A stretch of DNA of 64,000 nt, taken from Gemmatimonadales bacterium UBA7835 (GTDB lineage Bacteria; Gemmatimonadota; Gemmatimonadetes; Longimicrobiales; Gaopeijiaceae). A program made the position numbers and the translations under genes. Each line of letters begins with the position of its first letter. Position 1 is the stretch's first letter. Below the pieces are notes generated by a model. That model was not told the origin of the DNA, did no database searches, and saw only the letters and a program-made list of their open reading frames with translations. The DNA is taken from NCBI GenBank assembly GCA_002500925.1, contig DLTN01000100.1:1-64000 (forward strand), read 5' to 3'. Shown piece after piece: positions 33,331 to 42,781 of this stretch.

Positions 33331-36018
33331 CTACCGACGACCGACAGTGAACACGGAAGAACTCTCTACCCCATTCAACTGCAACACAGCTGTGTAACTT
33401 CCCGGCGGGACATAGTCGCGTCTTCGAGAAAAGCCCCCGCCCCGAGGGGCGTCAGGTAGAAGTTCCTTCTCCAGATTCCATTCGACTTCGTGCAAACCTC
33501 GGAACCCGCCGACGCTCAGCCGCGCGACTACTTCAGCGGCCTCATTATGGACCTCAATCACCCCAGCACTCTCGTCACCAAGCCACACGTGCAACCAAGC
33601 GCTTTGTTGCTGCGCGCCAAAACCTCTAACCTGAGCGGGAAGAAAACCGTCCTCAGCTTGGAACATGTGCACGTCCGATTCCATTATCCCCGGCGTAAGC
33701 TTCTGTAGTTGCCGTACGTCGAGTGCAAGCATCCCCTGACCGTGAGTTGCTGCAACCAGAAAATCTTCGCGAGGATGGATTACAAGGTCATGGACGAAGG
33801 TACTCGGCATTCCATTCTCCAAAGGCATCCACGTGTCGCCTCGGTCCATGGAGACGTACACACCCACGTCCGTACCTAGATATAGCATATTCTGATTCTC
33901 AGGATCTTCACGGATGATATTGACCGGCCCCGTCGGCACATTCTCTGAAAGGCTCACCCAATTCTGTCCGTAGTCAGTCGAACGCCAAACGTAGGGAGCA
34001 AAATCATCGCTGCGTCTTCCGTTCTGCGTCACATAAACCGTCGACTCGCCATACTGTGACGCCACGATTTCTGTCGTGAATCGAGCCTCATGCATACCGC
34101 TGGTGATCTCCGTCCACCCGGCATCCGGACCTTGCATCACCCAGACATGACCATCATCAGTCCCTGCGTAAATCAGACCCTGTCTAATCGGTGATTCAGC
34201 AAGCGCAGTGATCGTCTGGAATTGAATATCCCCTAACCGGCCAACATCGTTGTCGCTCAAGTCCGGCGAAATCCGCATCCACGTGTCGCCTCGGTCAGTC
34301 GACCTAAAGACATAGTTCATTCCATGGTATATCACATCAGCGTTGTGTGGCGACAGGATAAAGTGTGCTAGCCACTGCCCCCGAAGCGGATCAGCCCCCT
34401 CCTCCACTTTCGGCATGATCGGTGTCGACTCACCTGTGCCTATATCTGTGCGGGATATCGACCCGTAAAAGCCCGCTGAGTACACAATGTCAGCATCAAT
34501 TGGATCGATGGCGTGATGGCTACCCTCACCCCCCGGTGCATTGTCCCAGTCTACCGCCGGAATGGTATGACGGCCTTGGCTCAGATCTACCTCTGCCGAG
34601 AACGAGCCATGATCCTGAACTGAACCGTAAACTCGGAAAGGGTCACCCATGTCGTGGTTCACGTTGAAGAACGTCACCACCGGGATCTCGACAAAAAAAC
34701 GCCAGTTCTCACCACCGTCGTATGAGACATAGGCTCCGCCGTCGTTGTTGTTGACGAGATACTCGGAGTTGCTCGGATCAATCCAGAGGCCATGGTGATC
34801 AACGTGCGTACCGGTGACTCTCTCAAAGGTTCGGCCCGCGTCCTCAGAAACGTGCAGTTGCACACCCATCACATAAATCTTGTTCTCGTCATTAGGATCA
34901 ACCCGGATTTGACCAAAGACCCATCCATACGTCCCACCGACACTCTCCATATAAGCATTATACTCACTAGTGCGATTCCAGCTTTCACCGCCATTGTCAG
35001 AGCGGAACACAGTAGCACCGCGTATGATGCCCCCTCTAGGCCGACCGTACGCGTCAGTCGCTCCCTCCTCAGCGTCCCGCGCAATCTCATAGTTGTCTAC
35101 GAATGCGTAGACTACATCTGGGTTGGAGCGCGCAATATCAAGGCCGATTCTGCCCCGGTAACGTGCATCCACGAGGCCATCGTTGACCTGACGCCACGTG
35201 GAACCACCGTCAGTGCTCTTCCAAACGCCGGATCCAGTGAAGTAGTCGTCCGAACCAGTAAAAGCCGGCTCGTTGCGCGGATCGTTAAACTTCGCCCGTC
35301 GGCGCTGCCAAGTCGCAGCGAAAAGCGTGTTAGGATCTTCGGGATGGATCACCAGATCAATCGCACCCGTCATTGCATCAACGTAGAGGACCTGCTCCCA
35401 CGTTCTTCCTCCATCTACGGTGCGATAGACTCCACGATCCGGATTGTCTCGATACTCGTGACCGCTAGCCGCCACCCATACCACGTCCGGATTCAAAGGA
35501 TGTACCACGACACGGCCGATTGTCTGTGTCTCCGAGAGCCCCATGTGCTGCCATGAACCCCCTGCGTCAGTCGACTTGTAGACCCCAGCCCCTGCATGAG
35601 AGGAACGGAAAATATTTGCTTCGCCGGTACCGACCCAGACCTGATCGTGATCAGAGGCAGCGATAGCGATGTCACCTATTGATGCTGTGACCTCACCGGT
35701 GAAGACCGGAATCCACGTCACACCTTCATTGACCGTCTTCCAAACACCTCCACCAGCCGCACCGACATACATCGTGTACGTCTCCCCTCTCGGCTCAGTG
35801 ACAGCAATATCCGTGACCCGGCCACTAATATTCGTCGGGCCAAGGCGCTGCCACGGCAGTCCTCGGAAGGGAGAGGCCTCGACGAGTTCTCGGTGTCGTT
35901 CAAACTCGGCCAGACGCTGCGTTGCAGACATCCGATCCTGCGCAGAAGCAGGGAGAGCCGGCAATAACACCGCAAGCACCAGAAATGTCGAGCGAGCGAC
36001 CCGAGACGAGAGATACAT
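33331..36018 (-). CDS. Secreted Asp-box (VPS10/sortilin-like) beta-propeller protein
   Basis: About 895 residues from ATG 36018, which gives a signal peptide (SSRVARSTFLVLAVLLPALPASAQ). I count about ten Asp-box motifs of the S/T-x-D-x-G-x-T-W type, such as VWKTVNEGVTW, VYRTVDGGRTW, VWKSTDGGSTW, VFRSTDRGDTW and VYVSMDRGDTW. They are spread over most of the length, indicating one or two seven- to ten-bladed propellers as in sortilin or sialidase-like proteins. No sialidase Arg triad is evident. A C-terminal FnIII-like segment ends in an Arg-rich tail. It is probably periplasmic or surface-exposed, binding peptides or glycans. Confidence 0.85.
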   Translation of the reverse strand: MYLSSRVARSTFLVLAVLLPALPASAQDRMSATQRLAEFERHRELVEASPFRGLPWQRLGPTNISGRVTDIAVTEPRGETYTMYVGAAGGGVWKTVNEGVTWIPVFTGEVTASIGDIAIAASDHDQVWVGTGEANIFRSSHAGAGVYKSTDAGGSWQHMGLSETQTIGRVVVHPLNPDVVWVAASGHEYRDNPDRGVYRTVDGGRTWEQVLYVDAMTGAIDLVIHPEDPNTLFAATWQRRRAKFNDPRNEPAFTGSDDYFTGSGVWKSTDGGSTWRQVNDGLVDARYRGRIGLDIARSNPDVVYAFVDNYEIARDAEEGATDAYGRPRGGIIRGATVFRSDNGGESWNRTSEYNAYMESVGGTYGWVFGQIRVDPNDENKIYVMGVQLHVSEDAGRTFERVTGTHVDHHGLWIDPSNSEYLVNNNDGGAYVSYDGGENWRFFVEIPVVTFFNVNHDMGDPFRVYGSVQDHGSFSAEVDLSQGRHTIPAVDWDNAPGGEGSHHAIDPIDADIVYSAGFYGSISRTDIGTGESTPIMPKVEEGADPLRGQWLAHFILSPHNADVIYHGMNYVFRSTDRGDTWMRISPDLSDNDVGRLGDIQFQTITALAESPIRQGLIYAGTDDGHVWVMQGPDAGWTEITSGMHEARFTTEIVASQYGESTVYVTQNGRRSDDFAPYVWRSTDYGQNWVSLSENVPTGPVNIIREDPENQNMLYLGTDVGVYVSMDRGDTWMPLENGMPSTFVHDLVIHPREDFLVAATHGQGMLALDVRQLQKLTPGIMESDVHMFQAEDGFLPAQVRGFGAQQQSAWLHVWLGDESAGVIEVHNEAAEVVARLSVGGFRGLHEVEWNLEKELLPDAPRGGGFSRRRDYVPPGSYTAVLQLNGVESSSVFTVGRR

Positions 36019-36111
36019 GCCATCTGAGGCTGCAGTCATAAAGCACATCACCGCGAACGGGTGGACAAAAGCAGAAGCTACAAAGCGCCAGAACATGCTC
36101 GCTAGGTTAGA

Positions 36112-37824
36112 TCAACTACCCCTTACCTGCAGCACGGTCATGCGACCCGTCTGCGTGCCGGGGATCGACACCTCAGTGGGGTTGCTCCGGCGGTTTTCGA
36201 ATTCTGCCTGAAGTTCAAGACGGATCCCGGCCGGCACACCACAGAACTTGAAGAATCCAGAACCGTTAGAGGTCGTAGTAAAACCACTTACGTCAGAACT
36301 TAGATCAGAACCCACCGTAATATTACCTCCACCAGCCACGGAGTACCCAACCCAGCTGACCCGGACCTGAGCATTCGCGATCGGACGATCGCGGAGGTCA
36401 AGCACGGTTCCGGCCAAGAGGACAGTGCTCCTATCCCGGTCAACGCCCTCACACGCCTCTATTAATACCTCTCCCACTGACGGGGTGAAGAAATCAAGGA
36501 AGGCCATTTCTCCCCTGATAACATCCCGCTCAACAGGATTGGGGATGTATCCCATATCTTCAAGCTGAGTATCCACAAAACGCACCTGATAACGCCCCTC
36601 AGTAAGCCCTGTGATACTGTATTCTCCTTCGGCGTTGGAGTAGACCTCCTGGTTCGATCCGATCACACCGATCCGCACCCCCCGCTTAGGGACGCCTAGA
36701 CTATCCCTAACGACACCCTCGATCCCTCCCGTCTGAGCTCTCTGGCCTAAGCTTCTTCCCCCAGCTTCCCGCACTTCGAGAACGAGGCCTCCGGTCTGGT
36801 GATACTGGGCTATGTAATTACGAACCCTGCGATCGAATCCGGTCTGATTCTCCATTATTGGCATACGGATCCACCACTCGGGTACGATCCAAGTGCCATT
36901 CGGCATTCTTTCAAAATCGACCCGTCCACCAACCATCTCGGAAGTCATTTCTTCGTCAAGATACGTGTACTGGTACTCTAACCATTGGAGCTCAGCCGTC
37001 TCAGGATGGAGCCACATTGTGCCTTGAATGTCTGGCACACTCTTATCATCGCCAGTCGGCTCGAAACCCAACCCGACGAAGCCCTCTTCATTTCTTGACT
37101 CAGCCACTCTGAAGCAATGGGTGTCCAGAAACGCATCAGAAAGCAGCACTGTCGCGTCAGGGGCGTAGTAGAGAAAGTCGCGACCATCCCTCTGGGCAAA
37201 GCCATTCGCGACCAGATCTTCCGCTGGACGACTTTCGAAGGGAGTCGTCATGTACCCTTCTTGGCGACTTTGATCTTCGGACAAGATCGTACCACTGCGT
37301 CTATCAAGCTGACGATCATAACTCATTAGCTCATACCGGTACGCACCTACCTGATCAGTTATCGAGGCGGCGGAAAGTGCCTTGCGAGCCTCTTCCCATA
37401 CGTTGGAAACAAGCATTCCCTCCCCACCTGGGCGAACCTGGCAACGACCTCCATCCGCAGCGACCTCAATACCTTCGAGAAGAATCGCACTCGACTCAAG
37501 CATTAGATCACGAGTGATAGTCGTCCCGTCAGCAATCTCGAACACACCGGTCTCGGCTGTTGCCTTCCCGATCATCTCTGCTCGAACCGTGTACATCCCT
37601 TCCGGCATCTCAGTAAAGAGGGCCCGCCCCCTCTCATCGGTCAGAGTGTTAGTAACCATCTGACCCGAGACATCCATCAAAGACGTAACCGCACCCACCA
37701 TCGGGCTGCTGCTATCATCACTGATTACCCTGACGAGAACAGTCTGGGCGGATACCGGCGCAGCCAGCGCAAACAATGCGGCAGCGAGGGCTAACTTGGG
37801 GTAAAAGAAGCGAATCATTACCAA
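36112..37824 (-). CDS. Secreted carboxypeptidase-regulatory-domain protein, paralogue A
   Basis: A 570-residue exported protein with signal peptide LALAAALFALAAPVSAQ. Three transthyretin-like/carboxypeptidase-regulatory domains are visible, at about residues 27-110, 370-430 and 470-560, each with a GxVxD...P..A.V pattern and a DERGRALFTEMPEG or AEGEYSITGLTEGRY strand pair. The middle part (130-350) is a conserved alpha/beta region with aromatic motifs (VPEWWIRMPI). It lies 28 bases from a tandem paralogue with the same layout. Function unknown; such proteins often work with TonB receptors or surface scaffolds. Confidence 0.78.
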   Translation of the reverse strand: MVMIRFFYPKLALAAALFALAAPVSAQTVLVRVISDDSSSPMVGAVTSLMDVSGQMVTNTLTDERGRALFTEMPEGMYTVRAEMIGKATAETGVFEIADGTTITRDLMLESSAILLEGIEVAADGGRCQVRPGGEGMLVSNVWEEARKALSAASITDQVGAYRYELMSYDRQLDRRSGTILSEDQSRQEGYMTTPFESRPAEDLVANGFAQRDGRDFLYYAPDATVLLSDAFLDTHCFRVAESRNEEGFVGLGFEPTGDDKSVPDIQGTMWLHPETAELQWLEYQYTYLDEEMTSEMVGGRVDFERMPNGTWIVPEWWIRMPIMENQTGFDRRVRNYIAQYHQTGGLVLEVREAGGRSLGQRAQTGGIEGVVRDSLGVPKRGVRIGVIGSNQEVYSNAEGEYSITGLTEGRYQVRFVDTQLEDMGYIPNPVERDVIRGEMAFLDFFTPSVGEVLIEACEGVDRDRSTVLLAGTVLDLRDRPIANAQVRVSWVGYSVAGGGNITVGSDLSSDVSGFTTTSNGSGFFKFCGVPAGIRLELQAEFENRRSNPTEVSIPGTQTGRMTVLQVRGS

Positions 37825-37851
37825 ACCTAAGCCATACGAGAGCTACTGGTG

Positions 37852-39558
37852 TTACATGACACCGCTCGGGCGAGTTCCGCCGAACAACCTTATCGTGAGC
37901 AGCCGACCCGTTTCGTGATCAGGAATATCGAGAATGGCTTGCTCAGACATAAATTCACCGAGGCTGGCATCGACGGTCAACCTTGTATTCGGAGGTACGC
38001 CACAGAACTTGAAAAAACCCTCCCGGGTCGTCGTAATCTCCATCCATGATTGGTCCTGCAGGATAGTACCGGTCGGGAGCCGGAATCGGGTATAGCCGAC
38101 ACGGACTGTGGCAAGAGGCACACCTTGGCCTTTTTCGTCCACTACTACACCCGCCAACCGCACCAAGTTATCGGCCACGACCTCGCCTCTGCATGCTTCG
38201 AAGAGCACATCACCTGAAGACGGTGTGACATATTCAAGCCAACTCATCTCACCCGGAACAACATCTCGCTCAAGTGGGTCCGAAACGTACCCCATTACTT
38301 CGAGTCTCTCGTCGACGAAGCGAACACGATATCGCCCCTCGGGAAGTTCCGTGATGCTGTAGCGACCGTCGGAGTTCGAATAGACCTCCTGATTTGACCC
38401 AACGACGCCCACCCGGACGCCCTGAAGAGGCAGGCCGAGACTGTCACGCACGACCCCTTCAATTCCTCCGGTTCGAGCTAGACGCCCAAGTCCACGCCCA
38501 CCCGCTTCTCGCACATCCAGTACTAGGCCCCCGGTCTGGTGATACTGGACGATTCTGGTATTTCGATTCCCCTCGTAGTCCTGGCTTACACCCACAACCG
38601 GCATACGTATCCACCATTCAGGTACAATCCACGAACCATCTGGCATCCGTCGAAACTCTACGCGGCCACCGACCCTAGGAGATCGGCGCTCCCTATCGAG
38701 ACCCGTATAGCTGTATTCGAGCCACTGAAGCTCAGCTGTTGCAGGGTCCAACCACATCGCACCTCGGATGTCTGGAACACCACGGTCTTCTGTCGGTTCG
38801 AATTCGAGTCCAATAAAGCCCTGAATGTTGCGTGCTTCAGCCAAACGAAAGCAGTGGGTATCGAGAAAGACATCAGAGAGCAACGCAGCCGCATCTGGGG
38901 CATAGTAAACGTCCGCTCCTCCATCGTCCTGAATGAACCCTCCCTCTACGAGTTCATTAGCCGGCTTGCTCTCGAAAGGCGTCCGCATGTAGGAATCTCG
39001 CCGCTGACGCTCCTCACTCAGTACAGCATCCGTCTCCGCGTCGATATCACGGTCATAACGCATCGTCTCATAACGATAGAGCCCTCGATTGTCAGTGATC
39101 GACGCCGCGAGCAAAGCCTTTCTCGCCTCGTTCCAGACTTCGGCTACAACCATTCCCTCTTCACCACCGCGAATCTCACAGCGCTCCGATGCAGACACGT
39201 CTATCCCTTCTAGCAGAATCGCGCTGGGTTCCATCCGGATCTCTCGTGAGACCGTTTCCGCATGACCCACTGAAAACAGGGCAGTCTCTGTGGTAGCCTG
39301 TCCGATCATCTCCGCTCGCAGGTATATGCTTCCATCGAGGACCCCGACGAAAAGTGCACGACCAAGGTCATCAGTCAGAGTGCTGCTTTGAGCTTCTCCT
39401 CCTGGCGCGACCAGATGCACGAGCGCTCCAATAACTGGCCGGCCACTCTCTCCGTCGACAACCCTCGCGAGTACCGTCTGAGCCGAAGTATCCTTAGACG
39501 TCAAGGCAATCAGGAGCGCTGCAACCATCGCACTAATTGGACTTCGCATAACTGTCAT
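37852..39558 (-). CDS. Secreted carboxypeptidase-regulatory-domain protein, paralogue B
   Basis: A 568-residue paralogue of the adjacent gene. The layout is colinear: signal peptide, regulatory domain, central region with VPEWWIRMPV, then GGIEGVVRDSLG...VGSNQEVYSN and a third domain ending FFKFCGVPPNTRL. Shared segments such as GSNQEVYSN and SSAILLEGI (PSAILLEGI here) show a tandem duplication rather than convergence. The order of transcription is B then A, since minus-strand B is upstream. Divergence is strong outside these blocks, so the duplication is old. Confidence 0.78.
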   Translation of the reverse strand: MTVMRSPISAMVAALLIALTSKDTSAQTVLARVVDGESGRPVIGALVHLVAPGGEAQSSTLTDDLGRALFVGVLDGSIYLRAEMIGQATTETALFSVGHAETVSREIRMEPSAILLEGIDVSASERCEIRGGEEGMVVAEVWNEARKALLAASITDNRGLYRYETMRYDRDIDAETDAVLSEERQRRDSYMRTPFESKPANELVEGGFIQDDGGADVYYAPDAAALLSDVFLDTHCFRLAEARNIQGFIGLEFEPTEDRGVPDIRGAMWLDPATAELQWLEYSYTGLDRERRSPRVGGRVEFRRMPDGSWIVPEWWIRMPVVGVSQDYEGNRNTRIVQYHQTGGLVLDVREAGGRGLGRLARTGGIEGVVRDSLGLPLQGVRVGVVGSNQEVYSNSDGRYSITELPEGRYRVRFVDERLEVMGYVSDPLERDVVPGEMSWLEYVTPSSGDVLFEACRGEVVADNLVRLAGVVVDEKGQGVPLATVRVGYTRFRLPTGTILQDQSWMEITTTREGFFKFCGVPPNTRLTVDASLGEFMSEQAILDIPDHETGRLLTIRLFGGTRPSGVM

Positions 39559-39680
39559 TAATCAGAACTCACACGCAGAACTCTCGAACTAGGTGCCCTG
39601 CGAACAGGGCGACCCTTGAGTCACCTATACGTATTCGCATTCGTCTGAATTAGTCAGAAACTTTCGGACCCATAGGTCCC

Positions 39681-40250
39681 TTAGGGCACCCATGTCGTAA
39701 ATTGGTCAGCGCTGCTTCTCGGTTTTCCATCCGGCACAGCAGCCGGCTCGCCCACAGCGATAGTGGCTATGATGCGTTCCCCTTGTCGAACGCCCACCGC
39801 TTCGCGTGCCCTTGGATCGTCCATCACGCCTCCGCTCTTCACATGGGTTCCAAACCCGAATTCCAACGCCGATAAACAGAGGTTTTGTATCGCCATGTAA
39901 GTAGCCGCATAATCCTCTTCCCGGATCTCCGGGTTCTCGTCCAATGTGGTCGCGACAGCGAGCATAGCCGGCAAGTCACGATGTGACGCCTCAACCTTCT
40001 CGACCACTGCCATCTTCGCATCTGGCTCGTCCACGCGCTTCGCTTTCCTATGTCCTAAGACCCTGCCGAATCCGGCCCGCGCCTCCGGACCTAACACGTA
40101 GAAACGCCACGGCTCTGTCATCCGATGATTGGGTGCCAGCACCGCTGCGGCGATCAGTCGCTCGATTTCTTTTGGGGAAATCAAGCGATCTGTGAAGGAT
40201 TTGATCGAACGGCGTTCAGAGATTGCTTGTGAGATATTCATAACATCCAA
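39681..40250 (-). CDS. Nitroreductase-family flavoprotein
   Basis: A 189-residue protein with the nitroreductase fold: AISERRSIKSFTD (FMN-phosphate Arg-Ser-Ile) near residues 9-21, AVLAPNHRMTEPWRFYVL near 36-53, and AIQNLCLSALEFGFGTHVKSGG near 120-140 (flavin contact). It reduces nitro-compounds, quinones or other flavin substrates with NAD(P)H. The start may be ATG 40241 (MNISQAISERR). It is divergent from the aminotransferase gene with a 56-base gap. Confidence 0.88.
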   Translation of the reverse strand: MDVMNISQAISERRSIKSFTDRLISPKEIERLIAAAVLAPNHRMTEPWRFYVLGPEARAGFGRVLGHRKAKRVDEPDAKMAVVEKVEASHRDLPAMLAVATTLDENPEIREEDYAATYMAIQNLCLSALEFGFGTHVKSGGVMDDPRAREAVGVRQGERIIATIAVGEPAAVPDGKPRSSADQFTTWVP

Positions 40251-40306
40251 TCTGTCGTTATAACGCAGTCTAGAAAAGCGGGCCTGAGTCGGATAAGCTC
40301 GGTACC

Positions 40307-41413
40307 ATGAATGATGACAAATGGCCCGATACGTGGGCCCCGTATATGACTTGGTCTAAACACCAAGAGAAGGCAACATTTGATCTGTCCGGGTCAAATC
40401 TTCTGCCATGCACTCTCGACGAATTCCCTGAGGCCCTAAGCGCTGTGGCCCTCTATGGACGCAACGACAACGGGTGGCCTCCGCTTATTGAAGCCATCTC
40501 ATCACGCTACAAGGTGAGCACAGACAGAATTGCAACTGGGCCGGGCGCATCCGGTGCCAACTTCCTCGCATTGGCAGCCCTACTTAGACCGGGTGACACG
40601 CTGTTGACCGAGTGGCCGGGCTACGACCCCCACATGGGTGTCGCTCGATTCATCGGTGCGAACGTTGCCACCTTTGATCGGAGTTGGAGTCGTGACTTCA
40701 GCCTGACTCCCGATGCCGTCGAGGCGGCTCTCACGCCAGACGTCGGAGCGATCATGCTCACGAACCTGCACAACCCTTCGGGCGTGTATGCCACGTCCGA
40801 AGCGCTGGCTCGAGTCGGCGAACTCGCTCGCAGCGTGAACGCACGGGTCGTGGTCGACGAGGTATACCTAGATGCACTGCAGGAGACAGATCACGCTCCT
40901 GTTGCTACCCGCGACGACGTTTTCGTCTCGACAAACAGCCTCACGAAGTCCTACGGGCTAGCGGGTGTCAGGGTTGGCTGGCTCATTGCAGAGCCTGAAA
41001 TTGTGAGGCGGGCGCTACGTGTCCGCGACATTCTCGACGGTGTCGGATCCATTCCGTCTGAGACAATCGGAGCCGTGGCATTCCAGCACCTCGACCGTCT
41101 GTTAGAACGGGCCCGCGAGATTCTCGGTCCAGGCGCTGAACGTTTCCGAAGTTTTATGGGAACACGATCAGATCTTGAATGGATAGTGCCGATCGGGGGA
41201 TCGGTAGCATTCCCGAGGCTTCTCGGAGTTGGCGATACAAGACCGTTCGTCAATTTCGCAGCAAAACATTTCGGCGTCGGCGTGACACCGGGATCTCTCT
41301 TTGGTGAGCCCAAGCATTTCCGGGTATCAGTGGCTGGAGACCCTTTAGTTCTTGATCAAGGGTTGGCAAAGCTGGGAGAAGCCCTCGATGCTTGGGACCC
41401 CGAAGCCCCCTAA
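40307..41413 (+). CDS. Class I/II PLP-dependent aminotransferase
   Basis: A 368-residue enzyme. The PLP lysine is Lys214 in TNSLTKSYGLAGVRVGW. Asn156 (NLHNPSG), Asp184 and Tyr187 (VVVDEVYLD) are the usual cofactor contacts. It is somewhat shorter than the common 390-400 residues, mainly at the N-terminus, but the fold seems complete. The amino-acid substrate is not evident. The stop shares CTAA with the stop of the convergent DUF1080 gene. Confidence 0.88.
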   Translation: MNDDKWPDTWAPYMTWSKHQEKATFDLSGSNLLPCTLDEFPEALSAVALYGRNDNGWPPLIEAISSRYKVSTDRIATGPGASGANFLALAALLRPGDTLLTEWPGYDPHMGVARFIGANVATFDRSWSRDFSLTPDAVEAALTPDVGAIMLTNLHNPSGVYATSEALARVGELARSVNARVVVDEVYLDALQETDHAPVATRDDVFVSTNSLTKSYGLAGVRVGWLIAEPEIVRRALRVRDILDGVGSIPSETIGAVAFQHLDRLLERAREILGPGAERFRSFMGTRSDLEWIVPIGGSVAFPRLLGVGDTRPFVNFAAKHFGVGVTPGSLFGEPKHFRVSVAGDPLVLDQGLAKLGEALDAWDPEAP

Positions 41414-42012
41414 AGTTCTATCAACCTCAAATTCCTCCATCGCACCTTTATCCCACCCCCGTCGTGGATCTGCAGAGCGATGTGACCCTGCCCCTCTCCG
41501 ATCTGTTCATCCTCGAGATCAATCATTTGCGTTTCGTTAATCCAGGTAGTTATCCGGCCTCCTTCTGCGCGGATCTTCATCTCATTCCACTCACCCATAC
41601 GAAGAGCCGAGTCTAGCTCCAGATCGGGCTTAATGAGCCAACCTCGGCCATACGACTCGTAAATCCCTCCAGAGTAGAGACCTGATGGAGCTACCTCAGC
41701 CTGCCAACCACTGATCCGAACTCCTTCAATTGTAGAGCGAAAAAAGACACCGGAGTTACCATCCGCCTCCTGCTTGAATTCGAGCGTTAGTTCGAAGTCA
41801 TCATACGTGCGATCGGTACGCAGGTAGCCATACTGAGCGTCCGGGCCACTCTCGCAAACAAGTTCCCCATCTTCAACATACCAGAGTTCGGTCCCATGCA
41901 CGGTCCAGCCATCTAGGTTTTCCCCATTGAAGATGTGACGCTCTTCTTCCTCAGGTACGCATGTTGCGGCGACTAAAAGAAGAAGGGCCGTAAAGAAGCC
42001 GATCCTAGGCAT
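41410..42012 (-). CDS. DUF1080 lipoprotein (3-keto-glycoside hydrolase family), copy 1
   Basis: A 200-residue protein with signal peptide and lipobox (LLLLVAATC, Cys18). DUF1080 marks: IFNGENLDGWTVHG, WYVEDGELVC, FELTLEFKQEADGNSGVFFRS and a concanavalin-like tail HIALQIHDGGGIKVRWRN. DUF1080 proteins of the gut Bacteroides 3-keto-disaccharide pathway cleave keto-glycosides. The start overlaps the end of copy 2 by 8 bases (ATGCCTAG). It is the third gene of a Gfo/Idh-DUF1080-DUF1080 unit. Confidence 0.88.
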   Translation of the reverse strand: MPRIGFFTALLLLVAATCVPEEEERHIFNGENLDGWTVHGTELWYVEDGELVCESGPDAQYGYLRTDRTYDDFELTLEFKQEADGNSGVFFRSTIEGVRISGWQAEVAPSGLYSGGIYESYGRGWLIKPDLELDSALRMGEWNEMKIRAEGGRITTWINETQMIDLEDEQIGEGQGHIALQIHDGGGIKVRWRNLRLIEL

Positions 42013-42781
42013 CGCCCAGCCTCCTAACCTTCATATTGCGATACCACACTGGGGTCCCGTGATCCTGTAACCCGATCGAACCTGATGGCGCACGGGCGAA
42101 ATGCTCTTCTACCGAAAACTTACTGGCTGCGACCCACCCCTCCCATTCAGGGGAGTATAAGTCGTACTCTACCACAAGCTGACCATTGAGCCAGTGTTCA
42201 ACGTGGTTTCCGTCAACGTAGATCCGTCCCGAATTCCATTCACCTACCGGATATACAAGCCGTGACTCAGCGGCTTGGAGATCATAATTCTCACCTGTGC
42301 GATGTGTGCGAGGATCCCATTCAGGAGATTCAGGATATGCCGCGTCGTCTAGGACCTGGTACTCCGGTGCAACCTGCCATAAACCCACGTCAGTTATCTC
42401 CTGAACGCGATAAAAGACACCGCTATTACCTCTGCGGCCCACCTTGAAGTCAAAGACCAGTTCGAAGTCTCTGTACTCCGCTTTAGTGATGACATCTCCA
42501 CCGTCCATGTTGCCACCCGCCGTCTGCAACATCATCTCACCGTCTTGAGCGATCCAAGTTTCGGGCATGTCATCTCGGCCGTACCCACGCCACTGATCGA
42601 GCGAGACACCGTCGAAGAGGAGCTCCCACCCATCAGAGCGTTCCTCAACTGAAAGCTTGTTGTGAATCACTTCAGCTCCATCATGGACCAGACTCTCATT
42701 ATCCTCGGTCGCAAAACACCCCGACAGAAAAACGACCATCGATATCGCGCACGCGCAGCGGAGTGGGGCACAGGCGCTCAT
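42005..42781 (-). CDS. DUF1080 lipoprotein (3-keto-glycoside hydrolase family), copy 2
   Basis: A 258-residue protein starting at ATG 42781, which overlaps the Gfo/Idh stop by ATGA; an in-frame start at 42808 is less likely. Lipobox VVFLSGC. The family blocks LLFDGVSLDQWRGYG, FELVFDFKVGRRGNSGVFYRV and GSIGLQDHGTPVWYRNMKVR are intact. It is longer than copy 1 through an insert with EVAPEYQVL-type sequence (VAPEYQVLDDA). The two copies are divergent and probably differ in substrate. Confidence 0.88.
   Translation of the reverse strand: MSACAPLRCACAISMVVFLSGCFATEDNESLVHDGAEVIHNKLSVEERSDGWELLFDGVSLDQWRGYGRDDMPETWIAQDGEMMLQTAGGNMDGGDVITKAEYRDFELVFDFKVGRRGNSGVFYRVQEITDVGLWQVAPEYQVLDDAAYPESPEWDPRTHRTGENYDLQAAESRLVYPVGEWNSGRIYVDGNHVEHWLNGQLVVEYDLYSPEWEGWVAASKFSVEEHFARAPSGSIGLQDHGTPVWYRNMKVRRLGDA

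Noticed and set aside
34792..35556. Plus-strand 254-aa ORF opposite the Asp-box gene
   Set aside because: Antisense shadow of strongly supported Asp-box repeats; low-complexity content and no family motif. Similar plus-strand shadows at 38539-39213, 1643-2317 and 9627-10358 were dropped for the same reason.
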